Source: Collimonas silvisoli (GTDB lineage Bacteria; Pseudomonadota; Gammaproteobacteria; Burkholderiales; Burkholderiaceae_D). From it: 64,000 nucleotides of DNA. The notes below the pieces were generated by a model. It was not told the DNA's origin. It saw only the letters and a list, made by a program, of their open reading frames with translations, and searched no databases. Within the stretch, counting starts at the first letter, position 1; the number at the start of each line of letters is the position of its first letter. Of the stretch, positions 1-7,310 are shown one piece after another. Made by a program: the position numbers and the translations under genes. The stretch is from positions 1 through 64,000 of the forward strand of contig NZ_JAGQEG010000008.1 in assembly GCF_018305005.1 (NCBI RefSeq). The letters are read 5' to 3'.

Positions 1-1179
1 CAAACCCGCGCCCAGATAGACGAAGTCGGTCTTGGCGCTCGGCACGATCACATAGCCGACGACATCGGCGACCCGCTTGACGTCTTGCTCGGCGCCGTAG
101 ATAGACACCACATCGCCCAGTTGCACGATGGTTTCAGGCAGGATCGGCAGCACCTGTCCCATGCGGCTGATCTGCACCACGTAAATGCCGTGGCGCACGC
201 CGCCGGCGGTCTGGGTGCGGATTTCAGCCACGCTTTTGTTATGGAATTCCTTGTTGGTCAGCACCACTTCGCGATGCTGCATGGTGAGTTCCATGCCGTC
301 GATCGCATACACTTCCTTGCCCAGGAAACCGGAAGTGCTGACCACCGCTTCGCGCCGCCCCACCACTAGCACGATGTCATGCGGCAGCAGCAGCAATTGG
401 GGACTGACCTCGATCACCCGGCCGCCGCGTTTGACTCTTTCGATGGTGACGGCGGTGTCGGGGTCCAGAGTCTCCACTTCGTCGACCGAGATCTTGCTGT
501 GGGTGATTTCATACAGCCGGCCGACCAGTTCCGGCAGCGCCGCGTGCTGTTCCGGCCCCAGCACCTTGACCCCGGTCTGCAGCGCGGTCTCGGCCTTGAT
601 CGCATCTTCGCGGATGGTGCGGCCCATCAGTTTCGGCAGGATATTCACGCAGACGATGATGGCGCCGAAAGAGCCGAACACATAAGTCACCGCATAGCCC
701 ACCGCAACGTTACCCTGCAAACGCGCTACCTCGGCCGCATCCAGCCCCAGCTTGGTGATGGCGTCGCCGGCAGTGCCGATGATCGCCGACTGCGTCAGGC
801 CGCCGGCGGCAATACCTGCCGCCAGACCCTTGTCGAGACCGAACAGCTTGGCCATCACCACCACTGTCGCCAGGCCGGTCAGCGCCAATATCGCTGCCAG
901 GATGATTTCGCGGATCGACTGCTTGCCCAGCGAATTGAAGAATTGCGGACCGCTCTCGTAACCGACGGCATAAATGAAGAGGGCAAACAGCACCGCCTTG
1001 ACGCCAGGATCGATCTGCACCCCGACCTGGCTGACCACCACCGCCACCAGCAAGGAGCCGGCGACGCCGCCCAGCTGGAACTTGCCGAACTTGATCTTGC
1101 CGACGCCATAGCCGACCGCCAGCGACAAAAACAGCGCTATCTCTGGGGACTTCTCGAATAAGTCATGCAACCATGCCAT
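1..1179 (-). CDS. AspT/YidE-family antiporter (partial, C-terminus outside window)
   Basis: Inner-membrane transporter of the aspartate:alanine exchanger (AspT/YidE/YbjL) family. The visible 393 codons begin MAWLHDLFEKSPEIALFL and give a hydrophobic half with several membrane segments and the family motif GGLTQSAIIGTA. Two cytosolic TrkA-C/RCK-C-like domains follow, each ending in a hydrophobic 'L-P-x-D-I-V-L-V-V-G' type strand. The second membrane half should lie beyond base 1. I chose the ATG at 1179 because AAAGGA sits 8 nt upstream; an in-frame ATG at 1188 would overlap that Shine-Dalgarno. Family members exchange amino acids or dicarboxylates; the substrate here cannot be read from sequence. 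Confidence 0.85.
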   Translation of the reverse strand, partial: MAWLHDLFEKSPEIALFLSLAVGYGVGKIKFGKFQLGGVAGSLLVAVVVSQVGVQIDPGVKAVLFALFIYAVGYESGPQFFNSLGKQSIREIILAAILALTGLATVVVMAKLFGLDKGLAAGIAAGGLTQSAIIGTAGDAITKLGLDAAEVARLQGNVAVGYAVTYVFGSFGAIIVCVNILPKLMGRTIREDAIKAETALQTGVKVLGPEQHAALPELVGRLYEITHSKISVDEVETLDPDTAVTIERVKRGGRVIEVSPQLLLLPHDIVLVVGRREAVVSTSGFLGKEVYAIDGMELTMQHREVVLTNKEFHNKSVAEIRTQTAGGVRHGIYVVQISRMGQVLPILPETIVQLGDVVSIYGAEQDVKRVADVVGYVIVPSAKTDFVYLGAGL

Positions 1180-1298
1180 AAGGGACATCCTTTCACGATG
1201 AAAAATACGGATTGCGCAACAAACTGACGTCATTGCCAGAGTATTCGATGCAAGTTGGAAGCCTGATAAGTTGCCAAAAAGCATTTTCATAGTAACAG

Positions 1299-1328
1299 AA
1301 TTGTTATTTCTCAAAAGAAATAACAATT
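1299..1328. promoter_or_regulatory. AT-rich perfect inverted repeat, possible operator
   Basis: A 13-bp perfect inverted repeat (arms AATTGTTATTTCT at 1299-1311 and its complement at 1316-1328) with a 4-nt CAAA loop. It lies about 120 bp upstream of the transporter start in a gene-poor stretch. The stem is AT-rich and no T-run follows, so a protein-binding site is more likely than a terminator. Function is inferred only. Confidence 0.4.
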
Positions 1329-1449
1329 GTTTTACCAGGGAGAAAAGCGCGCCGGACGGCGAACTGAGGAGCACGGGCGTAACCTGGCTGGTTACGCCGG
1401 AGAAACAGGTGTCGGAACGGGAAGAGCGGCTAGGCAGATGCGGCAGACA

Positions 1450-1578
1450 TCAATTTGCAACCGGTTTCTTGGCCGGCCGCCGCTGCAAGGTACGGCGATG
1501 CATGTTCAGGGTGCGCGCAGTCGAAGAGGCATTGCCTTGGTGTTGCGCCAGTACAGATTGAATGTGTTCCCGCTGCTA
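1450..1578 (-). pseudogene. RegA/PrrA-type response regulator, C-terminal remnant
   Basis: Reading the minus strand from about 1572 gives REHIQSVLAQHQGNASSTAR followed by TLNMHRRTLQRRPAKKPVAN and a stop at 1450. This is the DNA-binding Fis-like helix-turn-helix that ends RegA/PrrA/ActR response regulators, whose usual form is 'A-R-x-L-x-M-H-R-R-T-L-Q-R-K-L-A-K-R-P'. A TAG stop in the same frame lies just upstream, and no receiver domain is found; the adjacent sequence is the end of a glutathione S-transferase. About 41 codons remain open. It is therefore the tail of a deleted two-component gene, not a functional regulator. Confidence 0.75.
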
Positions 1579-1594
1579 ACAGGCCTGAGTGTTT

Positions 1595-2227
1595 TCAAAC
1601 CACCATAAGTTCTTCTTCAAGCGCAGTCTGGCGCCACGCATCGAGCTCTTGCACGCGGCTGAACCAGGCTTGCAAGTTGGCGTACTGCTGCAATGGCACG
1701 CGGCCCGGCTCGGCCGCCATCAGGGGCGCGGCAATTGCCAGGTCGGCCAGGGTCAGGCCGCTTCCCGATACCCAAGGCCGCTGCGCCAGATGGCCATCCA
1801 GCACGCCGGCAAACGTCTCCAGATCGGTGAGTCCGCGCCGCAGTTCGACCGGGTCTGGCCGGCCCGCGCCGATCAGACCCTTGATGAAATTTTCCCAGTA
1901 AAAAATGGCTATCGCCGGCGCAAAATGCTGGGCCGACCAAAACATCCAGCGATTGACATCGGCCCTGGCCTGCAACTCGGTTGGGTATATCGTCTGGCCC
2001 GGCGTCTTGTCGGCCAGGTATTGCATGATCGCGCAGGATTCCCACAGGATGAAGTCGCCATCCACCAGCACCGGGATTTTCTCGTTCGGATTAAGCGCCA
2101 GCAAATGCTTGCGCTGCTCGGCGCTGGAGAGGTCAAGCAACACCAGCTCAAGCGGCAGCCCGAGATGGTGCGCAGTCATGACGGCACGCCGCGCATTGGA
2201 TGAAATTGGATGGTGATAGAGGCGCAT
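1595..2227 (-). CDS. Glutathione S-transferase family protein
   Basis: A 210-residue cytosolic GST. The N-terminal thioredoxin-like domain (about residues 1-80) starts MRLYHHPISSNARRAVMTAH and contains the glutathione-binding segment NEKIPVLVDGDFILWESCAI with the cis-Pro and Glu-Ser pair. The all-helical C-terminal domain has 'L-T-L-A-D-L-A-I-A-A-P', the conserved N-capping region of the family. Length is typical. Likely role is conjugation or peroxide detoxification; the substrate is unknown. The gene is single, with a separate regulator gene downstream on the same strand and the RegA remnant against its 3' end. Confidence 0.88.
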   Translation of the reverse strand: MRLYHHPISSNARRAVMTAHHLGLPLELVLLDLSSAEQRKHLLALNPNEKIPVLVDGDFILWESCAIMQYLADKTPGQTIYPTELQARADVNRWMFWSAQHFAPAIAIFYWENFIKGLIGAGRPDPVELRRGLTDLETFAGVLDGHLAQRPWVSGSGLTLADLAIAAPLMAAEPGRVPLQQYANLQAWFSRVQELDAWRQTALEEELMVV

Positions 2228-2320
2228 GATGACGATCTCCCGGGGCTTGTGAATGCGATGTCAGCATCTTAGTCCCCGGCTGCTGACAGTCTGTGTCAGT
2301 AGCGTTCCGACAAGTAATTC

Positions 2321-3028
2321 CTACTGGTTTTCCGTAAATGGATTTTCACGGCGCCAAGCCTGCAACAGCAGGTTGCGCTGCTGCGGATAGCGCACCTTGG
2401 TCACCGTCAATACACTGATCCTGTCGTTACGGAAGTGGCGGAATCCGCCGCGCAGCTCGCACCAGGCGATGACCAGGCGCTTGCCTTCGAAGAACGCCAG
2501 CGCTATCGGCCAGATCAGCCTTTCGCTGGCGTTGCCGCTTTCATCCCGATAGCTGATGCTGACCTTGTGCTGACGCCGGATCGCCTCGCGGATCGGGCCT
2601 AGCGTATTGTTGTTGACCGCTTCCTCTTGGTAGCTCGCGGCCCACAAACCCATATTCGCCATGCTGTCGCGCAGGTCGACCGGCGCAGCGGCGGCAATCT
2701 TGCTCAGCGCGCTCTTGGCGGCTTGCGCCAAACCATCGTCTCCTTGCTGCTTCACCCAGCGCGCGCCCAGCACCAGCGCTTCCAGTTCGTCTTCGTTGAA
2801 CATCAAAGGCGGCAGGAAAAAGCCGGAGCGCAACACGTAGCCAAGGCCGGCTTCGCCCTCGACCGGCGCACCCAGCTCGGTCAGGGTTTGCATGTCGCGG
2901 TAAATGGTGCGTACCGAAACCGACATTTCCTCTGCCAGCCAGGCAGCGGTAACCGGCCGCCGATGGCTGCGCAAGGCGTCCATCAGCATGAATAATCGTC
3001 CGGTACGGCTTGCTGCCTGTGCCAACAT
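2321..3028 (-). CDS. YafY-type HTH and WYL-domain transcriptional regulator
   Basis: A 235-residue regulator. An HTH_11 winged helix lies at about residues 8-60 (RLFMLMDALRSHRRPVTAAW, then 'S-V-R-T-I-Y-R-D-M-Q-T-L'). A WYL ligand-sensing domain occupies about residues 130-220, with the pattern 'I-S-Y-R-D-E-S-G' and 'W-P-I-A-L-A-F-F-E-G-K-R-L-V-I-A-W-C-E-L'. Proteins of this family repress or activate neighbouring genes, sometimes in response to single-stranded DNA or nucleotides. Its target is not evident; the GST gene (1595-2227) lies directly downstream on the same strand, about 93 bp away. Confidence 0.88.
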   Translation of the reverse strand: MLAQAASRTGRLFMLMDALRSHRRPVTAAWLAEEMSVSVRTIYRDMQTLTELGAPVEGEAGLGYVLRSGFFLPPLMFNEDELEALVLGARWVKQQGDDGLAQAAKSALSKIAAAAPVDLRDSMANMGLWAASYQEEAVNNNTLGPIREAIRRQHKVSISYRDESGNASERLIWPIALAFFEGKRLVIAWCELRGGFRHFRNDRISVLTVTKVRYPQQRNLLLQAWRRENPFTENQ

Positions 3029-3046
3029 CCGTCTCCTTAGGACCAG

Positions 3047-4186
3047 CTACTTAGTCAACGTCAGCAAGGTCTGCTGGCCATTCCTGAAGGTGTAGATCGA
3101 CAGCGTACCGTTCTTGATATCGCCTTTATCGTCAAAGGCGATCTTGCCGGTGACGCCGGTGTACTGGATCTTGCTGAGCGCCGGCAGATATTTTTTCGGA
3201 TCGGCCGAATTGGCCTGCTGCATGGCTTTGGCGATGATCATCACGGCGTCGTAGGTATACGGCGCGTACTGGACGATGTCGGCATTGTATTTTTTCTTGT
3301 AAGCCGCCTTGAAAGCCTCAAACGGTGCGGGGTCTTCAACCCCGCCTGCCACCGCGCAATAGACCTTGTCGTCGATCAAGCCTTCGCCGGCCAGGCGCGG
3401 CAGGGCGCCGGTGCAGATCGCATCGCCGCCCATGAAGTTGGCGGTGATGCCCAGTTGGCGCATCTGGCGCAACATGGTGCCGGCGCTGGCGTCGATGCCG
3501 CCGAAGAAAATCAGGTCCGGCTGCTTGGCCTTGACGGCGGTCAGGATCGCGCTGAAATCGGTGGCCCTGTCGTTGGTGTACTGAGTGGCGACAATCTCGA
3601 CGCCGTTAGCCTTGGCGTCTTTGAGGAATTCCGCCGCCAGTCCCTGGCCGTAGGCGGTGCGGTCGTCAATCACCGCGATTTTTTTTGCGTGCAAGGTATT
3701 TGCCGCGTAACGCCCCATCGCAGCGCCGAGCTGGGAATCGTTGGCGACCACGCGGAAGGTGGTGTTGAAACCCTGCTGGGTGTATTTGGCGCTGGTCGCG
3801 GAAGGAGAGATTTGCGGGATGCCGGCGTCGAAATAGATTTTCGAAGCGGGAATCGAGGTGCCTGATTGCAGATGCCCCACCACTCCCGCCACTTTGGCGT
3901 CGACCAGTTTCTGGGCGACGCTGGTGGCCTGTTTCGGATCGCTGGCGTCGTCTTCCGCCTGCAAGACGAATTTGATTTTCTTGCCGGCGATGACCAGATG
4001 CTTGGCGTTCAAATCGTCAATCGCCATGCGCGCGCCGTTTTCGTTATCCTTGCCGACATGCGCAACCGGGCCGGTGATCGGGCCGACGTGGGCAATCTTC
4101 ACTACTTGTTCCTGGGCCTGCACGGTACCGGTCAGCGCCAAGGCGATCGCTACGGCCGGCAAAATGGTATTGGCATTAGTCTGCAT
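3047..4186 (-). CDS. Branched-chain amino-acid ABC transporter substrate-binding protein
   Basis: A periplasmic binding protein of the LivJ/LivK type, 379 residues from the ATG at 4186. That start gives a signal peptide (MQTNANTILPAVAIALALTG, ending V-Q-A-Q) and has GGAGAGA 6-8 nt upstream; a longer open frame to 4279 adds a polar leader and is unlikely. The mature start 'V-V-K-I-A-H-V-G-P-I-T-G-P-V-A' is the classic Peripla_BP_6 beginning, and 'V-V-G-H-L-Q-S-G-T-S-I-P-A-S' forms the ligand loop. No permease or ATPase genes are adjacent, so it is an orphan receptor that must use components encoded elsewhere. The ligand is uncertain (Leu/Ile/Val or a related amino acid or aromatic acid). Confidence 0.9.
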   Translation of the reverse strand: MQTNANTILPAVAIALALTGTVQAQEQVVKIAHVGPITGPVAHVGKDNENGARMAIDDLNAKHLVIAGKKIKFVLQAEDDASDPKQATSVAQKLVDAKVAGVVGHLQSGTSIPASKIYFDAGIPQISPSATSAKYTQQGFNTTFRVVANDSQLGAAMGRYAANTLHAKKIAVIDDRTAYGQGLAAEFLKDAKANGVEIVATQYTNDRATDFSAILTAVKAKQPDLIFFGGIDASAGTMLRQMRQLGITANFMGGDAICTGALPRLAGEGLIDDKVYCAVAGGVEDPAPFEAFKAAYKKKYNADIVQYAPYTYDAVMIIAKAMQQANSADPKKYLPALSKIQYTGVTGKIAFDDKGDIKNGTLSIYTFRNGQQTLLTLTK

Positions 4187-4420
4187 CTGTTCTCTCCGGG
4201 ATTCAAATTGATCACGCCCACCGAACGTGTTGGGATTACCGTTTCTCTGAAGCACCGCAATTATCCCAGCCTCTTCCAAACTGATCCATGCTTATGTGCA
4301 TTTTTTATATCGTCGCCATTTATGAGAAACTAGCGCGCAACTACACGCCTTTCCTGCATTTCGTTCGCGGCTATATCCGGACCGCCTGGTTGCCGACAAA
4401 CCCTTGAAGGATTTTCAATC

Positions 4421-5245
4421 ATGTCATTTCCACCGCGCCCCATCGCTTTTGTGCTAGCCGCCTCCAATCATGGGAGCATGATTGTCAACCGCAACGATTA
4501 TCACATGATCAACGCGACTGAGGGTTATGGAGTCGGCTACCAGATACTAAGCAAATCAAGCTTCGATGAAAGTGAAATCGGTTTCGCCCTGGCGTTGCTC
4601 AACTGTCGCCGCAAACATTTCGGCGATGGCGTCGTTGCGCTAGACGGCGGTGCGAATATTGGCGTGCATACGATTGAATGGGCGCGGCACATGCACGGTT
4701 GGGGCCGGGTGCTGAGCTTTGAAGCGCAAGAGGCGGTGTACTACGCTTTAGCCGGCAATGTAGCCTTGAATAATTGCTTGAACGCCCGTGTCAGGCTTGC
4801 CGCTCTTGGCGAAACATGCGGTGAGTTGACGGTGCCGGCGCCGGACTATTTCACGCCCGCGAGTTTCGGCAGTCTGGAAATGCGTCAGAACGATGGCAAC
4901 GAATTCATCGGACAGCAGATTTCCTACGAAGCCTCGGCTTGCAACACGGTTCCCCTGGTCAGCCTGGATTCCCTCAATATGGGACGTCTGGACTTGGTAA
5001 AACTGGACGTCGAAGGAATGGAAATCGATGTATTGCGCGGCGCCCGGTCAGTGCTGTCCAAGCAGCATCCGATCATGATCGTCGAAGTCCTCAAATCCGA
5101 CCGCGCCGCAATTGAGAATTTCGTCACCGGACTCGGCTATCGCGTCTTTCCGGCTGGGCTAAACATCATTGCGGTGCATACGACCGATCCGACTATCCAT
5201 CAGATCAGCGTGAAGGATAATGTGGTGTTCTTGAACGCGGATTAG
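4421..5245 (+). CDS. FkbM family SAM-dependent methyltransferase
   Basis: A 274-residue methyltransferase. The SAM-binding motif I is LDGGANIGVHTIEWARHM (about residues 74-91), motif II is 'L-S-F-E-A-Q-E' (about 98-104), and the FkbM-specific 'L-V-K-L-D-V-E-G-M-E-I-D-V-L-R-G-A' lies near residues 188-204. FkbM enzymes O-methylate sugars or polyketides. The next gene, on the opposite strand, encodes a glycosyltransferase-like protein, so a cell-surface glycan target is possible, but this is inference. The start at 4421 has GAAGGATTT upstream. Confidence 0.85.
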   Translation: MSFPPRPIAFVLAASNHGSMIVNRNDYHMINATEGYGVGYQILSKSSFDESEIGFALALLNCRRKHFGDGVVALDGGANIGVHTIEWARHMHGWGRVLSFEAQEAVYYALAGNVALNNCLNARVRLAALGETCGELTVPAPDYFTPASFGSLEMRQNDGNEFIGQQISYEASACNTVPLVSLDSLNMGRLDLVKLDVEGMEIDVLRGARSVLSKQHPIMIVEVLKSDRAAIENFVTGLGYRVFPAGLNIIAVHTTDPTIHQISVKDNVVFLNAD

Positions 5246-5316
5246 GGCATCGTTCAAGAAACCTGAAACAGCAGATCTTTAACGCTGACATTCGCCATAC
5301 CATTTTTTCCATTCAA

Positions 5317-6573
5317 TCAGCCCTGGCGAGTCAGTGCTTCGGCCATTTCCGCAATCACCGGCTGCCAATCGCCCAGCCTGGTCTGGCGGTACAGGCGCAT
5401 CGACGAATACCAGGGTGTATAGCGCTGGCTGTCGTACCAGCGATAATCGCTTGCCTGCGCCAGCAACACCCACACCGGCCGGTTGCGGGCGCCGGCCAGA
5501 TGCGCCGGCGCCGAATCGATTGAAATCACCAGGTCCAGCCGTTCCATCACGTGGGCAGTGTCCTCGAACGAGCGCAAGTGCGCTCCCAGATCGACTATCC
5601 GATGATGCGCCATCAGCATTCTTTCCGGTTCGCTCAACTCGCCCACTTGCAGCGAGAAGAATTCTGCGGAAGAATTTTCCAGCAAGGGCAGCAGGGTGGT
5701 CAGTTCGATTGAGCGGAACGGTTCGTGGCGCACTCCGCTGTTGCTGCGCCAGGTCAGCCCTATTCTTTGCCGGCCGCCGGCCTCAACCCGAAGTTTTTCC
5801 TGAATCGATTCCGGCAGTACGTAATCTCTCGCCAGCGTCAAATAGCTGTCGGCCGCACGCGGGAAATACGGGCTTTGCTGGTAGCGGGTAAACAAGGCGA
5901 AAGGCCAGGTGATGAGGTCGCAGTCGCGCATCATGTCATCGGGGTTCTCAGCAACCACGATGCCCAGACCGGCATTTCTCAATAATCCATGAAGAGAGCG
6001 CGGCGCGCTGCAATAAATGGCGGCGGCCCCCTCTTGCCGCAATTTTTCCACATAACGGCATAGCTGCAGCAGGTCGCCAGCGCCGCCTTCGCTGGATATC
6101 AGGATGCTCTTGCCGGCTACCGGCTGCTTGTGGAGCACTTTGTCCAGATACGGTAAAAACCAGCTATTGTCTTGATTCGGCGAGGCAAGGCGGGTCCACA
6201 CCTCGCACCACTCCGGCGCATGCAGCGATTTTTGCAGCAGATGGGCTTGGTGGAACTTGCCCTGGCAGTATTTGACTATCGACAGTTCCAGCTCTACCTG
6301 GTAACTGGCGTCAGGATTGGACGCCAGTTGTGGCGCCGCCTCTTCCAACAATACTTCCGCTTGCGCGAACATGCCGAGATAACTCATGTCGACGCCAAGC
6401 TGAGCGCGCTCCATCGGTGTTGCCGTTTTGGCGGCCCATTGATTGGCAAGGGCAATCGCATCCTCTACCTTCCCGGCTCCGCGTAATTGCCGGATAAGAT
6501 GCAGCGCAGTCCCCACATTGCCATCAGTTTGATAGGCGGCGTAGGCTGCAATTAATTCATTAAGATTAGTCAT
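5317..6573 (-). CDS. TPR-containing glycosyltransferase-like protein
   Basis: About 418 residues from MTNLNELIAAYAAYQTDGNV; an in-frame ATG at 6591 adds six residues. The first third is helical and TPR-like ('A-L-H-L-I-R-Q-L-R-G-A-G-K-V-E-D-A-I-A-L-A-N-Q'). The rest resembles the GT9/GT41-like domain found in TPR glycosyltransferases: 'E-G-G-A-G-D-L-L-Q-L-C-R-Y', then 'D-T-A-H-V-M-E-R-L-D-L-V-I-S-I-D-S-A-P-A-H-L-A-G-A', and the C-terminal 'Y-R-W-Y-D-S-Q-R-Y-T-P-W-Y'. It likely transfers a sugar to protein or glycan. It follows the gene at 6601-7071 closely on the same strand and probably shares its transcript. Confidence 0.72.
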   Translation of the reverse strand: MTNLNELIAAYAAYQTDGNVGTALHLIRQLRGAGKVEDAIALANQWAAKTATPMERAQLGVDMSYLGMFAQAEVLLEEAAPQLASNPDASYQVELELSIVKYCQGKFHQAHLLQKSLHAPEWCEVWTRLASPNQDNSWFLPYLDKVLHKQPVAGKSILISSEGGAGDLLQLCRYVEKLRQEGAAAIYCSAPRSLHGLLRNAGLGIVVAENPDDMMRDCDLITWPFALFTRYQQSPYFPRAADSYLTLARDYVLPESIQEKLRVEAGGRQRIGLTWRSNSGVRHEPFRSIELTTLLPLLENSSAEFFSLQVGELSEPERMLMAHHRIVDLGAHLRSFEDTAHVMERLDLVISIDSAPAHLAGARNRPVWVLLAQASDYRWYDSQRYTPWYSSMRLYRQTRLGDWQPVIAEMAEALTRQG

Positions 6574-6600
6574 GTCGGATGAAAAAAGCACTTCAGAGAA

Positions 6601-7071
6601 TTATGGGGTTTTCACGCTGGCGGCGATGCCGTTCCAGGAAGTGCCGCCGCATTTACCGGTCTGTATCAGCAGCCAGCCTTGCAACTGCTTGCCGATCACC
6701 AAAGGGTTGCTGCTGAAACACTCGCCTTGAGGCGGCGCTTGCACCTGCCTGACCGACACGAACAGCGGCCCCTTCGGCTCGATAATCGGCTCGCTGCCGC
6801 GCACTTTGCCGGTTCCCAGCTCGGCGTTGCAATCGTAACGGCGCCCTGAAGCATCAGCGGTGACGATGCCCACCATGCCGTGGTTCATCGGGTAGACATT
6901 TTCGACAAAAACATTGCCGCCTTTCGGATGTTTCAACAGGCAGGCATTGGCGGCTTGCATCACATCCTTGTCGGCCAGCATGTCGCCGATAGACATCGGC
7001 ATCTCGGCCGCCAACCCCATATCGGAAGCCAGCAAAACGCTAAACAGCCAGGGCGTCAGAGATATTTTCAT
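6601..7071 (-). CDS. Conserved hypothetical secreted protein
   Basis: From the ATG at 7071 the product is about 156 residues, starting MKISLTPWLFSVLLASDMGL with a signal peptide ending 'G-L-A-A'. The mature part has two or three cysteines ('A-N-A-C-L-L-K-H-P', 'G-E-C-F', 'G-K-C-G-G-T') that could form disulfides in the periplasm. I do not recognise the family. It sits 27 bp or less upstream of the TPR glycosyltransferase-like gene on the same strand. The longer open frame to 7107 would bury the signal peptide, so it is rejected. Confidence 0.6.
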   Translation of the reverse strand: MKISLTPWLFSVLLASDMGLAAEMPMSIGDMLADKDVMQAANACLLKHPKGGNVFVENVYPMNHGMVGIVTADASGRRYDCNAELGTGKVRGSEPIIEPKGPLFVSVRQVQAPPQGECFSSNPLVIGKQLQGWLLIQTGKCGGTSWNGIAASVKTP

Positions 7072-7310
7072 AGATAACCTACCTTTTGTTTTGCGAACGC
7101 AACACACTAAATCCCCCGGCGCAATAGGCCGCCCACTCTAAACAATTTGTTGTTTTTTAGCAAATTGAAAACACCTGACATCAGGCAGTCATATTCCCTT
7201 GTGACAATATAAGACTGCTCAGACACATGCTGGCCGCAGCAGTCGCGCATGTTCGTTTTCCTGACGCTGACAACCCTGACTCTAACAACCAATATCAACA
7301 GGATAGTTTC

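Larger units (their letters stand above)
1180..1594. other. Gene-poor interval upstream of the antiporter
   Basis: This stretch of about 415 bases contains the AT-rich palindrome at 1299-1328 and the response-regulator remnant at 1450-1578. I see no intact gene. The promoter of the antiporter must lie here, but no convincing -35/-10 pair stands out. Confidence 0.6.
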
